NCBI RefSeq assembly: GCF_025118155.1
Contig: NW_026251419.1
Location: 186,001-250,000, forward strand
Reading direction: 5' to 3'
DNA: 64,000 bases
Source of the DNA: Cokeromyces recurvatus
Lineage: Eukaryota; Mucoromycota; Mucoromycetes; Mucorales; Mucoraceae
In this document: in pieces, positions 36,582 through 49,709 of the stretch
Layout of the letters: every line of letters begins with the position of its first letter
Numbering within the stretch: the stretch's first letter is position 1
Program-made: the position numbers and the translations under genes
Notes under the pieces: model-generated
The model's input: only the letters and a program-made list of their open reading frames with translations
Databases searched by the model: none
Told to the model about the DNA's origin: nothing

Positions 36582-37580
36582 AAACAATTTTTTATTTTCG
36601 CATTTATACATGTATATCAAGCATAATTCAAAGTAAATTTGTAATCTTTAATGTTCATAAAAAAAAACAAAAATTGCATTCTATATTGTTAATCTCTAAT
36701 CAAAATAATAATACGCTTTATTTTTATCTTTATTTTGATCTACTTCCTTTTATTTGTACATAATACATTTACATAAAATCTAATTTCAGCGTTATCATTA
36801 CTTTAGAAAAACTTTGTTTAGGCTTTATTATTATTATTATTATTTCTACTAATCAAGTTTCAGCATTCTGTAATATTAAATTCAGAAGGTCGTATGCTTT
36901 TGATAAGTAGAATTTATTTGTTATATTCTCCTTGTTTATCAACAATGTTGGGTCTAACGAGAGGGGAGGTTACCCATTTGAATAAATAGAGCCATTATCG
37001 TCAAATTCATGTATTCCAAATTAAGATAAAAAAGTTAAAGTTACCAGTTCATTAAATAAAAAATTACTCAAGATACTTGTATACATTTGAATGTAATAAG
37101 ATGCACAAGTAACATTACTTTTAATGGCAATAGTTGAATGTAGAACTTTTAAGGATAATAGTCATATTTAGATAATACTGCTAATAGACATAAAATAGCA
37201 GTCTGGGAGGTTCATGATTGATTATAACAAAAGATGAAATGAAAAAAAAAAGGAAAGAAATATACTTGTATAGAGATAGCTTAAATTATGGGCTAGCTTT
37301 GTAGGAAGTAGAAAACATGATCTTGAATCATCAAGTATAATGGCTTTGTTTACTAGCTTGTAATGTTATAAGACTTTTCGTCAAGAATAAGTTTATTAGG
37401 TTAATGAAAACAAAGATAAGGGAGAGAAGCAACAAATAAAGCCTATCAACAGCAGTTAAATAGTGTGTACTATACATAAATCCAAAAAAAAGGGATATTT
37501 TATTAAACAAAAGGCTGTATTATGATACTGTAGTAGGTAAGGCTGCATACACAAATTATTTACAAAATTATATGCATATT
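36582..37580. other. Intergenic region between PDAT and the DPP-like peptidase
   Basis: About 1 kb between two convergent genes. AT-rich with an ATT repeat at 36827-36845 and no supported open frame. It should contain both 3' UTRs and terminators; nothing else is visible. Confidence 0.5.
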
Positions 37581-40500
37581 CTATAGGTAATTCTTGAGCC
37601 AATAGAACATTAAAGTCTCAAAATGCTCATTAACATTTGCATGTCGAAGCCCATGCTTTTCTGACGGATACACTTGCAAATAATGTGGCTTTTGAAGCTT
37701 CACTAATGCTTCTACCAAAACCTTTGTATTTTTAAAATGAACGTTTTCATCAATTAGTCCGTGGACAATCAGCAATCTATGTTCACTAAAGGTAAATAAA
37801 ATAAAATTAGAAAAAAGAAGAAATCTCTTTATATATTGTACACTAATATACCTGTTGGGAAATTTTTCAACATAATTCATAATATTACTCTTTTCATAAG
37901 CAAATTTATTCTCTTCTGGAAACCCCATATAACGTTCCGTGTACGCTGCATCGTAGAGCTCCCAATCCGTCACTGGAGCACCTGCAATAGCCATTTTAAA
38001 AATATCCGAGTATTGTGCTATTGCCATCAAACTCAAATAGCCACCATAAGACCATCCAGTCACAGCTAATCGATTCAAGTCAATGACTGGTCTTTTTTTT
38101 CACCTGGAATAGCACCAAATTGAGTGTTATGCAAGAAATGTAACCCTTCTAGTTGATCCTTTAGTTCAACTATACCTAAACGGTGACGAATATGGGCTTC
38201 AAACTCCAAACCACGATCACTCGATCCTCGACTATCAATAATGACAACTGCAAAATCAAAATAGACAGATAATAGATAGCGTATCATACGTGGAAAACGA
38301 AATTCATTCACCACTAGTTGAGTTTTCGGCCCACCATATATATGTAATAAAGTTGGATAACTTTGTCCTGGCTGATAACATTTTGGTTTATATAGACACC
38401 CAAATAATTTTACTCCTACATACAAACAACGAAAATTTATATAGTTCTGACCTTTCAAGTTTTGTATTATTATTTATTTTATATAAATATATACCATCTG
38501 AGGTTGTAAATGAAAATATTTCTCCATTAGGCTCTACACTTTTATAATCCGATTCTACTTGTTGGTATTCATTAGCCATGTTAGTCCCTTGTGACATGGA
38601 AGGTGGAGGTGAAGGTGGAGTCTCACATTTGCTACTTATTGCAGCAGGCATTAATAAAGCAGCATACCTCTTTTCTACTTGTTGCTCGTGATGTAATTGA
38701 TGAACTATAATAACTTGTGGATCATGTATTGTTGAGAAGCAATCTACAAAATAATCTGGAGAATTCATTGTTACTGTATGACTAAAACCTAACTGAGTTA
38801 ATAGAATAGGTTGACCTTTGACTTTACTATCATAAGATAATTTATAAAAGTGAGATTCAAGTGGTGTATGCATTTTGGCTTGAAAGTAAACTAAAGCCCT
38901 AGATTCATCTACAAATAGAGGTCGATCTAAACAACACCATTCTCCGCTAGTTAATTGAGTTATTTTCGATTTTTGGTCTTGCCTTGATTTCTCCACAAGA
39001 TACAAGTGTCGATAGCCATTGTCTTTCTCTGAACTCCAAATAAAACAAACCTGTTCTACTGTCGACTGTTTCATAAAGTAGTATGCATCGCTTATATTAA
39101 CCCAATAAGGATTTGCTTCTTCCCATAATATTTCTATTTCATCCGTTACCTTAGCATCAATGTTAGTGACTGTAAATAATGCTAATGGTATTTTAATGAC
39201 TGCAGTATGTGTTTGATCTCTTGAAAGTAACTGTAACCAAACACTTGAAAGGATAATTAAGTATACACAAAATAGAGCTTCTATACTTCTTTTACCTTTG
39301 TCCATCTGGCAACCAATCAAATCGAACAATGTACTCCATCCAAGCAAATTTAGCTTTAATATGATTTGCACCCCATAATTGTTTAATCACCTTATTCTTG
39401 ATAGCAAGATCACCATATTGATTTACGACACAATCATCTAACTCAAATTCAACAACTTTTATATTACTTTTGCGTTGTCTTTACCAGCACGAGGGTATCG
39501 AATCATTGAACTTGTTCCGCTATGACTATTATTATTATGCGGTATCCAGATCTCTTCTACATCTAATTCCGAAGTTTCTAAATACAGAATCCTTTCTTGT
39601 CCTTGATGATCATTACGTGAAGGAGCCCATTGATAGCCTGATAATCGATGAAACTCTTCCTAACAGAATATACATGTATTTATATAAATATATGAGAGTC
39701 AGTTTGCATGTTATTCTAAAACAAAAAAAAATTATTTCCTAAACCTGCATCATGTATTCTGTTACACCACATTTTAGTGTAGGGTCTATAGCATTGTCTG
39801 TACTAAATGTAAGTTGTATTTCATGGCCATCAAAATCCATAACCCATATATCTCCTTCCTTTATGAAAGCAATCAGGTTATTACAACAACCTCCTAATTT
39901 TGGATCTAGGCGTGTTGATGTCGAGTTTTCTTCAACATGATGTTGTTGTGTAGAATTACCATGTGATTGAGACAATTGAGACTTATTAAGACTTTTATTT
40001 TTATTATACACGGATATATTTTGTGGTATTAATTTTGGTAACTAATTAAAAAAAGAAATGGATATTATGTTATAACGCATGCAGATTTCACTTCATTACC
40101 TTTCCTATTTTGGCAACAAATATGTCATCACGAAAAGTAAACAAGATGACATCTTCCTTAATTTCGAATTGAGTCATCCCTTGTATTTGCAATAGTTGAT
40201 AAAAATAAGATGTGTCATCATTTTCTTTCTTGAAAAGCGAAGTATATTCTTTGAATATTAAAGATCTGTCTAATAAAGGAAGTTTATTTACTAACTTTAG
40301 GTATTCTTTTGTATTATTGTTTTTATTAGAGAAAATTGAATTTAAGGTTGACTCATCAATTGTTAACTGATCAACTAGAAAAAAATAAAATAAGAATTAA
40401 AGTGAGAACTTCATTTGACTTGTGAGTTATTTATATACTTTGGTCAAGATTAATTTCATATAAAAATAAATTTCGAGTGGGGCATAAATCAATGGTTGGA

Positions 40501-40646
40501 TAACAGGTATTTGATAGAAAATATAATGTGTTATTATGTATAACAAAGTCCTTTACAGTGGCTAATACTTGTATAGGGTAAAGGCTTTGTAAATTATTTC
40601 GAAACTGTCTAACTTGATTTCTAATTTGCTCCCAAGAATGTTTCAT
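37581..40646 (-). CDS. Dipeptidyl peptidase of the S9B (DPP8/9-like) family
   Basis: Serine peptidases of this family cut dipeptides after Pro or Ala. The start MKHSWEQIRNQVRQFRNNLQ is followed by propeller-like exons (TVKDFVIHNNTLYFLSNTCY, IAFIKEGDIWVMDFDGHEIQ, IYFQAKMHTPLESHFYKLSY in part). The hydrolase domain has LHIYGGPKTQLVVNEFRFPR, VVIIDSRGSSDRGLEFEAHI, GIVELKDQLEGLHFLHNTQF, then nucleophile Ser in TGWSYGGYLSLMAIAQYSDI, IAGAPVTDWELYDAAYTERY, catalytic Asp in HGLIDENVHF and His in SEKHGLRHANV. These match DPP8/9 more closely than the membrane DPP IV, and no N-terminal membrane anchor is seen, so a cytosolic enzyme is inferred. A missing A in the run at 38093-38100 separates the two halves of the hydrolase domain. 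Stop at 37581-37583. Confidence 0.9.
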
Positions 40647-40862
40647 TATTATTAAAGCGAAAAAAATAAAAAGACTTATTTATGCGTATTTCCCAATTAG
40701 TTATTAAACCACGGAAAATGAAACTTTTTTTTTTTTTTTTACTACCCCACTAAGAAGTGATAAATTAAGGAACAATTTTTTTTTTTTTTGTATAAATATA
40801 AAAAAAAAACTATAATATTTTTATGTTTATATTATACATGTATTTTATGTAAATTTTATTTT

Positions 40863-43518
40863 ATGGATCGATTACAAACATTTTCTAGCCAATTCAATCC
40901 ACAAATTTATGAAAGCAGCAATGTTCCTCCGTCTACAGATAAACTATTCTCATTCAGCGGCTTTCAAGCGGGCTTAATGACTAACAATGTCCAGCAATCT
41001 TCCTCTTCGCAGCAAAATCACTTTCCACCTCATCATCCCTTAGTATCTTCTCAGATTCAGCATCCATTCACATTACCACAGTCATCACAGTTTCAATCGT
41101 TATTTAGTAGCAGTAATATAATGGATACCATGTCGAACAATATGGATAATAATAATGGCAGATATGCGGGCATTTATACAAATACAGGGTTTGACATGTT
41201 ATCCATCTTATCCCGAGTGGTTAATAGGTAGATTAATATATATACATGTGTATACGTATATGTATGTGTATATAATGTTTTTTTTTATAATATGTGCTGT
41301 TCTTATTCATTTTTTTTTATTTTAGATCAAATCCTCAAATTTATTTAGGGCCTATTGACCTATCATGTTCCTTTGTAGTAGTTGATGCAAAACAGTATGA
41401 TTTTCCCCTAGTTTACTCTTCTCCAATGTTTGAACGATTGACAGGGTATGCAAGTCATGAAGTAATTGGTCAAAACTGTCGATTTCTTCAGGCACCAGAT
41501 GGACAAGTAGCTATTGGATCAAGAAGGAAATATACAGATAATACCACAATTTATCATATCAAAACACATATGATACAGGGAAAAGAGTCACAATGTAGTA
41601 TTATTAATTATAGAAAGACAGGACAGGTAAGAATAACTGCAGACCACACATACACATCAAAAAAAAAGAGGAAAATTTTTCATGTATAATTTGTTTTTAT
41701 ACATGTAGCCATTTGTCAACTTACTAACAGTAATACCAATCACTGCTTTTGATTCTTCGGATGAGATTGATTATTTTGTGGGACTACAAGTTGATTTAGT
41801 AGAACAACCAAATGCTATATTTCAAAGCATGAAAGGTCAATTTGTGAAAAAATTATATTTTACATGTATAATAATCATTATTTTAATTAGACGGCACATA
41901 CATCGTCAATTACAGAAATTCAACTATTCCACCAAGTATTTTTAACTGTAAATAATAATCATTAAAAATAAGAGAGAAAAAAAAATTACTGAACTATTTT
42001 TTTTTTTGTTTTTTTTTTTTTTTAAAAAAAAAAAAAATAGATTGTCCTGATAAAAATAATACTGATAATATTGAAATTGAAGAATGGTATCGGCCAAACA
42101 CCGATCAAAATCGTTTAACACCCCAACTTCTTTGCAATACCACTCAGCAAAATACAATATCAAGCAATATGGTAAACAGTGATATACCATCTTTCAATAC
42201 TCAAAATAATCAATCACATGTTATAACCCCTAGTAAAGATTTAATAGAGTCTCCTATAATAGATATTGAGACACTTATCAAAGAAGCAAGTACAGGTGAG
42301 GGCAAATATCGAAAATATTGGCATGAATTACTCTTAGAAGAAGCCCCTGACTTTGTACATGTCTTAACTATAAAGGGTGTCTTTTTATTTTGTTCTGAAT
42401 CCACAAAGGCTCTTCTTGAATATGACCCTTCAGAACTTGTTGGGAAATCCCTTAAATCTGTCTGTCATCCATCCGATATCACAACTGTCATGCGAGAACT
42501 TAAACAAGCCTCAACATCACAGCCGTCTACTCCCATTGTTAATCTTATTTATCGTATCCGACGCAAACATTCAGGTTATATTTGGTTCGAATGCTATGGA
42601 AAGCTGTGTAATGAAGACGGTAAAGGACGTAAATATGTTGTGATTTCAGGTCGTGAAAGACCTGTTTATCGATTATCACGTGCTGCTCTAGCATTAGGTA
42701 ATAAAACACACAATCAGCAGCAAGGTGCGCATGATGGCACTGAAGATCATGAGTTTTGGGGTAAATTAAGTTTAGATGGCCTATTATTGTATATTAGTTG
42801 GACAAGTGCAAATATTTTGGATCACCACCTCAGGAGACAATTGGAATGTCACTTTATCAGTTGATGCGAAGTAATCGTACACAGATTTAACAAGAGCCTT
42901 GGCAGAGGTGAAGGAGGGTAAGATTGTCTATTTGAAACACGCGCTGTTGAATAATGAAGGCATGGAAGTTATGGTAGCTACCACATTTTATCCAGATGGG
43001 TTTACTAGTATAAATTCTGCTGCACAACCCACTTTTGTTTTAATGCAGACCAAAGCTATAGATTATGAAACAGCTTTGATGGATGATAAACCTGTCTTTA
43101 TATCTTTGGATCCTGATATAAAAAAGAAAGGGAAAGCGGATGACAGAGAAGATCAACGCTCAAGTAGAGAGATCGAAGAGTTAGAGGTTTATAGAGATGC
43201 AAGCTGGCAATATGAACTGCATCAATTAAGGATTAGCAATAATAAGCTACGAGAGGAATTAAGCAGCTTGCTTCAAAAAAATGAGAAGGTGGAATCCATA
43301 AAAATAGAGTTTATTTTTCGATGTATGTAAACTCATTTATTTTTTTTTTATTCTTTCATTTTTTTTTTGTTTTTTTTTCTTAGGAAGGAAATGAAGAAAT
43401 AGCTACATGTCATACATGTTTCCGTAGATTACCTGGCTTATCTGATGTAGCAGAATGTTCGCCAGATAAAATTTTATTATGTAATATTTGCTCACTCCGT
43501 GAGGCTTCTACAGCCTAA
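40863..43518 (+). CDS. White collar-1-type blue-light photoreceptor (LOV + PAS), with atypical zinc finger
   Basis: WC-1 proteins bind flavin in a LOV domain and regulate light-responsive genes with WC-2. The start MDRLQTFSSQFNPQIYESSN is followed by a Gln/Ser-rich part. The LOV domain has FVVVDAKQYDFPLVYSSPMF, ERLTGYASHEVIGQNCRFLQ (photoactive Cys) and VNLLTVIPITAFDSSDEIDY. The second PAS domain has EEAPDFVHVLTIKGVFLFCS and FECYGKLCNEDGKGRKYVVI. A third PAS-like part follows (ETIGMSLYQLMRSNRT, past a frame break near 42825), then LQKNEKVES coiled coil. The last exon reads IATCHTCFRRLPGLSDVAEC, then CNICSLREASTA and TAA at 43516-43518. The CxxC-x20-CxxC finger lacks the WRRGP loop and the basic tail of GATA fingers. 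Mucorales carry several wc-1 paralogues; I cannot say which this is. Confidence 0.88.
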
Positions 43519-43956
43519 ATTTATGTACAGAATTGCTTATTTTTAACAATTGCACAATAACCATTAAACTAAAGAATTTTATAATTTTATTTTATTTTTT
43601 TAAACAAAAAAAAAAAAAAGAGAGAGAGACGAAGCAAGTGAAAAAATGGAAGAGTTAAAAATGACCGAATTGAGAGACAAATAATCGGCCTGAAAGTTAT
43701 AATAACTGGTATGAAGGGTTAAGAACTTGCCTTTATAAACTCCAGGTGCCTTTTAAGTTTTGAGTGCCATTAGAGTTTCTGGATTAGCCAGTTAATATGT
43801 ACAAGAAGAATAGATAGTTTTTTAAAAGATTATAATTTTTTATAATAATAATTATTTTCATTTGTGCATGTCTTTCACGATTTATTTGACTTTATAATTT
43901 TTTTTAAACCATACAACAGCTTTATTAAAAAAAAATAGGAAAAAAACAAACTAAAA
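43519..43956. other. Intergenic region; start of the repeat island
   Basis: WC-1 3' region followed by sequence shared with the copy-3 flank: a T-run, then ACAACAGCTTTATTAAAA, occurs here at 43913-43930 and again at 56126-56143. It also contains two units of the GTGCC-type repeat (43728-43781). Confidence 0.6.
43728..43781 (+). repeat. Short GTGCC(T)TTTAGAATTTGA-type units downstream of family copy 1
   Basis: Two or three degenerate units (AGGTGCCTTTTAAGTTTTGAG and TGCCATTAGAGTTTCTGG are the clearest). On the strand of the downstream gene they read AAAGGCAC. They match the units 55907-55980 downstream of copy 3, and are followed in both places by a similar CTGGATTA sequence. Confidence 0.6.
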
Positions 43957-45906
43957 TCAACTAAAAATCTCAAAGACCTCGTTCACTTGGCTTTCAATGG
44001 AAGTATTTGCTGAAACAATCGTGGGCATTAAAAGGACGGCTAGCTCTTCCAATTCTTTGTTTAGTGGGATATTGAATAAAATTGAAAGGCTGTCGTTATT
44101 CTCTTCATACAAGCCAAGGACTTTTGTAAGAATTTCTTTTCCCTTACCAGTTGCTTCTTTGATCCATTTAACGACGTTTTCCTTGTCAAGTTTAGCTTTG
44201 TTGCGACGTGTTAAAACTTCATCGACAATGGTACGAAAAATAGAAGCACAAGGACTACGGCCACGGTCAAATTCAGCTAAAGTGAAGAGCGAGAACGGGT
44301 GACAAGTATGATCATGGTTATTGGACCATGAGCACGGCAAGATGTGTATGTTGATGGTGAGTGAAATTGCGTACGCACCTGTCGTAATTCCATGAGATAT
44401 GATGCCGATATCTGATACACATGTTGCTGATGGGTCTTCAATCAATACCTTTGCGGATTTTAATGAGTTAAGATCAATAAAAATCTTGCATGTTAGAGAG
44501 TCCTTGAACGTACAGAGTTGAAAATTAGAAGACATACCTCCAACAGACACAAGATTTCTTCCATCCAAGCGTATGCTTGATGTTACTAAAGCATTAGAAA
44601 CCTGGGTGCCGATTATCAGTGTTTTCCCATCGCGTTGTTCCAACGAAACAGGCTAAACATTTGGATGCGCGATCTTTACTGGTGGGGGAAGAAGGTTGTG
44701 CGCACACCATTCTTAAGCTTCCCGAAGGGTTCACGATGCCAATCAACAGTTTTTGTTCTACCGTATATATAACAGTATTAACCATAACTGCCTGATTGTT
44801 GTTGTATTGAGAAGTATTGATCCAGCGAAGATGGTCGCAGAAAAAAATTTAACTTGCGGATGAAATTGCCAGTCTTTGTTCAGCAATTTACATATTTCAT
44901 CCGTGAGAGGAACATACTCACATTGTGTCAATAGTGCAGAATAAGGAGAGGTAGCAAATAAATTTTTAAACCGACATCAATTTGTGAAGAACAACTGACA
45001 CACAAAGTATTACCATGAGTGGCATGTTCATATGGTCTCCTTGTAGGGACAATAGGTTTAATGGAATCGTGTTTTAATACAAGTTTATTAATGATAGTGC
45101 TATGTACAAGCGCATTTTCCTCATTGCCTTGGTCGTCTAGAATTGCAAAAGGGCGAACTGACAAATTGTCAAGGATGAAGATAGTTTTGTTCTTGTCTTG
45201 TTCACTACCTTTTTGCTGACAAGCGTGGGTGATCGCCTCTTCATACGTTCGGAGCTTCTTCATAGGTCTGTCAATAATATGTTCTGCCGAGGGCATCTCC
45301 AACATCAAAGCAGGTTTAATAATGGGTAATGATTCACTGCATTCTGAGATACAATCCTCAGATGTAAAATCGTCATTATCCAAGTCTTCAGTAACTGTCT
45401 CCTTTCGCTTGACCAAATCAATATCATATCTTGTAGACCTTCGTCTGTGGAATAAGCTTTGTTTTCTTCATTATTGCTTTATTACCGTTACAAAAAAAAA
45501 TGAAGGAGTTAGTCTCACAAAATAACGCAAAATGCGTAAATCAAGCTTACGTTTCTTTAATAAAGCTACCACATATTTCCTTCAAATGTGTAGCTTCAAG
45601 ATGTTGTCCAAGTTGATCCAAGTCTTCCAACAAGTCATTGCAAGAAGGACAAGAGTACTTGGTAATAGTTGCATTTTTAATATCCTTGGTGATTTCAAAG
45701 CCAGAGGAAAGAGTATAATATGGCTTGCCTTTTGTGGTGAGGAAGGGTAATATCCTCATTTTGAGGTAATGACGGTGTAAACTTTTTCTTTGTGTAAATT
45801 GATGATTCTTACACATGTGGCAGACAAATGCAATGAATAAACACTGTTTTATCATTTTGTGAGATAAAAGCAAAAAGAAAATTACAAACAAGAAAAAATG
45901 CATCAA
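43957..45906 (-). pseudogene. Copy 1 of an unrecognised zinc-finger protein family
   Basis: I do not recognise this family. The N-terminal exon has a hydrophobic start (MMHFFLFVIFFLLLSHKM), a CHMC...HRH finger-like segment, and a C2H2-spaced finger CPSCNDLLEDLDQLGQHLEATH (C-x2-C-x12-H-x4-H). After a likely intron (GTAAGC donor near 45550) come SEDCISECSESLPIIKPALM, MKKLRTYEEAITHACQQKGS, TLCVSCSSQIDVG, DEICKLLNKDW, PFGKLKN and, past frame breaks, IIGTQVSNALVTSSIRLDGR, FKDSLTCKIFIDLNSLKSAK, FDRGRSPCASIFRTIVDEVL and LNKELEELAVLLMPTIVSAN. Codon TAG at 44653-44655 stands where copy 2 has Trp, and copy 3 has the same TAG. There are additional frame shifts. The neighbours are repeat arrays and TEs, so I infer an inactive repeat copy. 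Confidence 0.6.
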
Positions 45907-46008
45907 AATCAGGCCAAGTGCTTATTTATAGAAAATGTAAAAGGACTTGAAAAGCAGCAAAACAAAAAGTGGTTAGAGTAAGATACACAAACTTTACAAG
46001 CACACAAA

Positions 46009-46134
46009 CTAAAGGCACTTGAAACATTAAAGGCTAGAAATTTAAAGGTACTTGAAACTCTAAAGGCACTTGAAACTTTAAAGACTTTCAGATTAAAGGC
46101 TCACAATTTTAAAGGCTCCCAAATTAAAGGCTCC
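46009..46134 (+). repeat. AAAGGCAC-type array upstream of family copy 1
   Basis: At least seven degenerate units of about 16-19 nt, such as AAAGGCACTTGAAACTCT, ending immediately before the LTR-like segment at 46135. Relative to the gene strand of copy 1 the unit here reads GTGCCTTTAGAGTTTCAAG, opposite to the units on the other side of the gene. Confidence 0.75.
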
Positions 46135-46311
46135 TGTCACAAGATGATTTTTAATGTTATGTTTCTTGATTAAACATGTAGATCATAAGATCGTTCGAGG
46201 AATTTTATCAATATTCTGCTAAAACTCTCTTGGTCAACTTTATAAAACTTTTAACGCTTCATTATCTATAACATTTCTTATGCTTTTGTAACTAACACTT
46301 TTCTGATTTAT
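46135..46311 (+). mobile_element. Truncated LTR, related to the solo LTR at 49202
   Basis: Starts TGTCACAAGATGATTTTTAA, then TGTTATGTTTCTTGATTAAA, and aligns along its length with 49202 onward (CATGTAGATCATAA against CATGCGGATCATAA, CTCTCTTGGT against CTCTCTTGAT, CTTCATTATCTATAACAT identical in both). The match breaks at TTCTGATT, exactly where a CACTA terminus begins at 46312. Roughly 75% identical by eye to the other copy. Confidence 0.75.
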
Positions 46312-49201
46312 CACTACGGGAAAAATTAAGTGCTTTTAGTGGTTTAAGGTGTTCTAAAAGTGTTTTTTCGGGTGATTTTTGCAACCACCGGCGGAAAAAG
46401 TGATAATAAGGTACTTTTAGATGTTATTTGTAGTCACCTAACAAGAAAGTGTTTTAAAGTGTCAAATCAAGTTTAGTAAATTTTTTAAAAAGCTTTAAAG
46501 TATTGAAAATATTAAAAGTGTAAAAAAGGTTATTTAAGTTATTTAGACTGTGTGATATTTTTTTAATAGTTCCTACAAAAGTTAAGAAGTTAACGCTAAT
46601 TATGTTAATGAAAATGAAAAAGGAGGGTTCTTCAAAATGACACTGAGCTTAAGCATATTTTTCGCCATATCAAATAATGTTTTCTATCATTATTATAGAC
46701 TTGATTGTGCTAACAGGGCTTTGGATTGATTCCATATCCAAAATTACAAATGTTTGCTCCCTTCCATTCTTTGTAAAGAGTATCGGAATCGACAAAAAAA
46801 AAACAGTACCCTATCTTCATATCCTTCAACTTTATATTGTCACAGATTCTATCCTATGCAAACAACGATGACTCTCCTTCTACTTCATACATTACTTCAA
46901 TAGATACAACATAGAAATTTCCTCTGTACCATTAAAATCTGATAAGGCAGTTTTGCAATACACCATTGCGTTTTCCAGATTTTGTATTCAGTTTTACTGA
47001 TGAATTTCCTTCAAAGTACAGATTACTGAATAAATTTTTCTTACTTGCAAGTTGTCATTGTTTTGGTGGAATGTGGTACATTTTTGTATGAATTCAGCTC
47101 CCAAATACAAAAATTCATTTAATTAACAAACCCAGATGTTCTACCTTTCTTGGATACAACCTTTTCTTGTGTACTGCATTATCTGTAGTGTTATCTTTGC
47201 GTGAAATAAAGCCTTGTTCTGCAAACTTTTTGGCAATGTTAAACGCATTTTGGCTGGTTTAGATTTTGAACCAATTGTTGCTTAATCATGCCTATCATTC
47301 GCTCTAAAGGTCTACAGCTGAACATCCTCATAGGTCCAAGTTGTTTGATTATATAAACAAATATTGTATGTGGTGCTGCGTTACTGTACGACATTAGGAG
47401 GCATGTTTTCTTTAATAAAAGAAGTCCATACTTGGATCTTATGTTGAATTTCTTTAGATTTCCACAGTTATCTCATATTGTAATGCCAATGTACAAGCAC
47501 TTGACAAACAGCAGACTGCTACAACTTGTCTTTTAACTTTTTTCAATAAGCCTATCATCTACTGTAGAGGCCATAACTCTTGTGTTTCTGCTAGATGAAC
47601 ATTTGCCATCTTCAGAATACCCTCGCAAACAAGATTTGGAAGAAGATAAACTAGTAATATTTGCCAGTCAACCGCACGAGCATGCCCTTCCTCTTAAAGA
47701 AAGATTCATGAATATACCTTCAAAAGAATTTAACGAAACATGGCTTTGTACTTCAGCGAGCCTTTCACCAAGTTCTTGATTATAGCTGGTGATACTTCAA
47801 ATGGATTAGCTATACCGTATTTCTTGTTTGGATTTTGCATAAAACCCAAAACTGTTTCGGTAAGTTGTGGCCTGTCAAATGCAATTATCAAGTCCACAAA
47901 AGGAGGCACTAAACATTTTGAAACAAATCAATGGTGTAACCTTTTTTTTATTCCTTTGTTGTTTCACTGTTAGCTGGCAACTGGATGTTTACTTGCTGAA
48001 AGCTCTCTTTGCTACGAACTTCAGGCCGTCCACCCCATCTGGAGCGAAATAAACATTTCGTGAATCATATGAAGCGCATTTTACTGTACAAACTCGGCAA
48101 CCATGTAGACATATGTCCAGCATGAATAAAACATCTGCACAGGCCATAATATCTCCTAAAAATAAAAAATATAAACCTTAAACGCAAAAGTTAAACCGTC
48201 GGCTTGAAGCTTTACTCCTCGATTCTGCATATTTAACAGGTCTTTGATTAGAGGATGCAAAAAGCTGTAAAGGTCTTTAGGCTTTTTAGGGCCTTTTATA
48301 ACGCATACAACGAATTGATTGTCCTTCTTCATTCTTTCAGTTGGCGCTAAATTCATATTCACTGCTTTGACGATTGTCATACTTTCTTTTCCTCTCTGGC
48401 CCTATGAAAACCGTCAACATATAAAGATAAAGCAATATCATACTCATTTGAAAACATGTTTTTTGTTTTCGCATATTTGTATGCTGACCGTCGTAGTAAT
48501 CTTTAAACTTTTCTGTTTCAGCGGTTGCATCTTTTCTTGCTCGGTATAAAATTTTATCCCTACTATTAGCATTCACAAAGTACGATGAAACGAAATCGGC
48601 TATACTTAGTTGGGAGAGCGTGTTTCGAGGCTTGCTAGATCCATCTTCAGATTGTTCATATCTTGCCCAAGACAAAAAAAACATCGTAGCTCTTCATCTC
48701 TTAAGAACATCATGCATCCGTTCGCGCACATGTCATAGCGCCTTTCATTCAAAGCGGTTGATTCACTAAGAAGCTTTTCAGAAAGCCAAACAGACTTTAG
48801 TGATTCATCTTTGACTGATTAGGATGATATGTTTTTGTTGATCCATTTAATGATTGCGTCTTTGGCTGACTTTTTCACTTGGTGGTTTTGCATCAAAACA
48901 TAATTCTTTGCTTCGTTTCTCACTCTCAGTATGTTCTGAAGCCCTACCAGAATCTTCAATGTATAAATGAATAGGTTCACCAGTCATTTCTGATGTACCA
49001 ATTCGTAACAAATCTTGCTTAGCCCAGCTTTCAGCTTCATCAAAAGGCTCTTCAGCTTCAATAGTAGCTGTGGTTTCATCATCATCTATATATGTATCCT
49101 CTTCATATTCAACATTGGTAAGATATCCGATATCATCAACAAGCGCCTCAGCTATCTCTTCCTCATCGTCCTCTGCTTCGAAAAAGCCTTCTTTTTCTTC
49201 C

Positions 49202-49554
49202 TGTCATGAGCTGACTTATAATGTCATGTTTCATGATTAAACATGCGGATCATAAATTTATTTAAGCAAATTCTATCTAGAATCTCCAGAATCTCTCTTG
49301 ATGCGCTTCATCTAATAATATTAAAACTACTAACACTTCATTATCTATAACATATCTTATTCGGTCGTAACTAACATTTTTCTGATTCCATCTTATCCTC
49401 AGACCTCTTTAACAATTCTTATAAATACCCCATCAATTTAATTCATAAATAAAATAATTGACTTTAGAATATTGTTCGGTCTCTTGACTTTTTTGTCTTA
49501 ATATTTTTTTATTTTCTGATATTTTTTATTTGATATTTTAAAAGAAATATCACA
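49202..49554 (+). mobile_element. Solo LTR with 5-bp target-site duplication
   Basis: A 353-base segment starts TGTCATGAGC and ends AAATATCACA (TG..CA ends). It is flanked by CTTCC on both sides (49197-49201 and 49555-49559), the 5-bp duplication expected of an LTR retrotransposon. It has promoter-like parts: TATAAATACCCC at 49420, and AATAAAAT shortly after. It interrupts the acidic N-terminal coding part of the CACTA transposase gene, so it inserted later. No internal retrotransposon sequence is present, which is why I call it solo. A second, older and truncated copy lies at 46135. Confidence 0.85.
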
Positions 49555-49709
49555 CTTCCTTTCCTTCTTCTTCTACCAGAACTATCTTTCTTCTTGGCCA
49601 CTATCCCTACCTACTTCTACTTGAAAATATTCCATCTCAATATCATCGTCAATAACCATGTCTGCCAACGGTCCTTGTCGAAAAGCTGGATTCTGGATAG
49701 TTCTGGAAG

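Noticed and set aside
44665..44695. 27-nt mini-intron removing the shared TAG in copies 1 and 3
   Set aside because: It starts GTAAAG and ends TTTAG and would keep the frame, but all other introns in the window are about twice as long or more, and copy 2 codes through this stretch.
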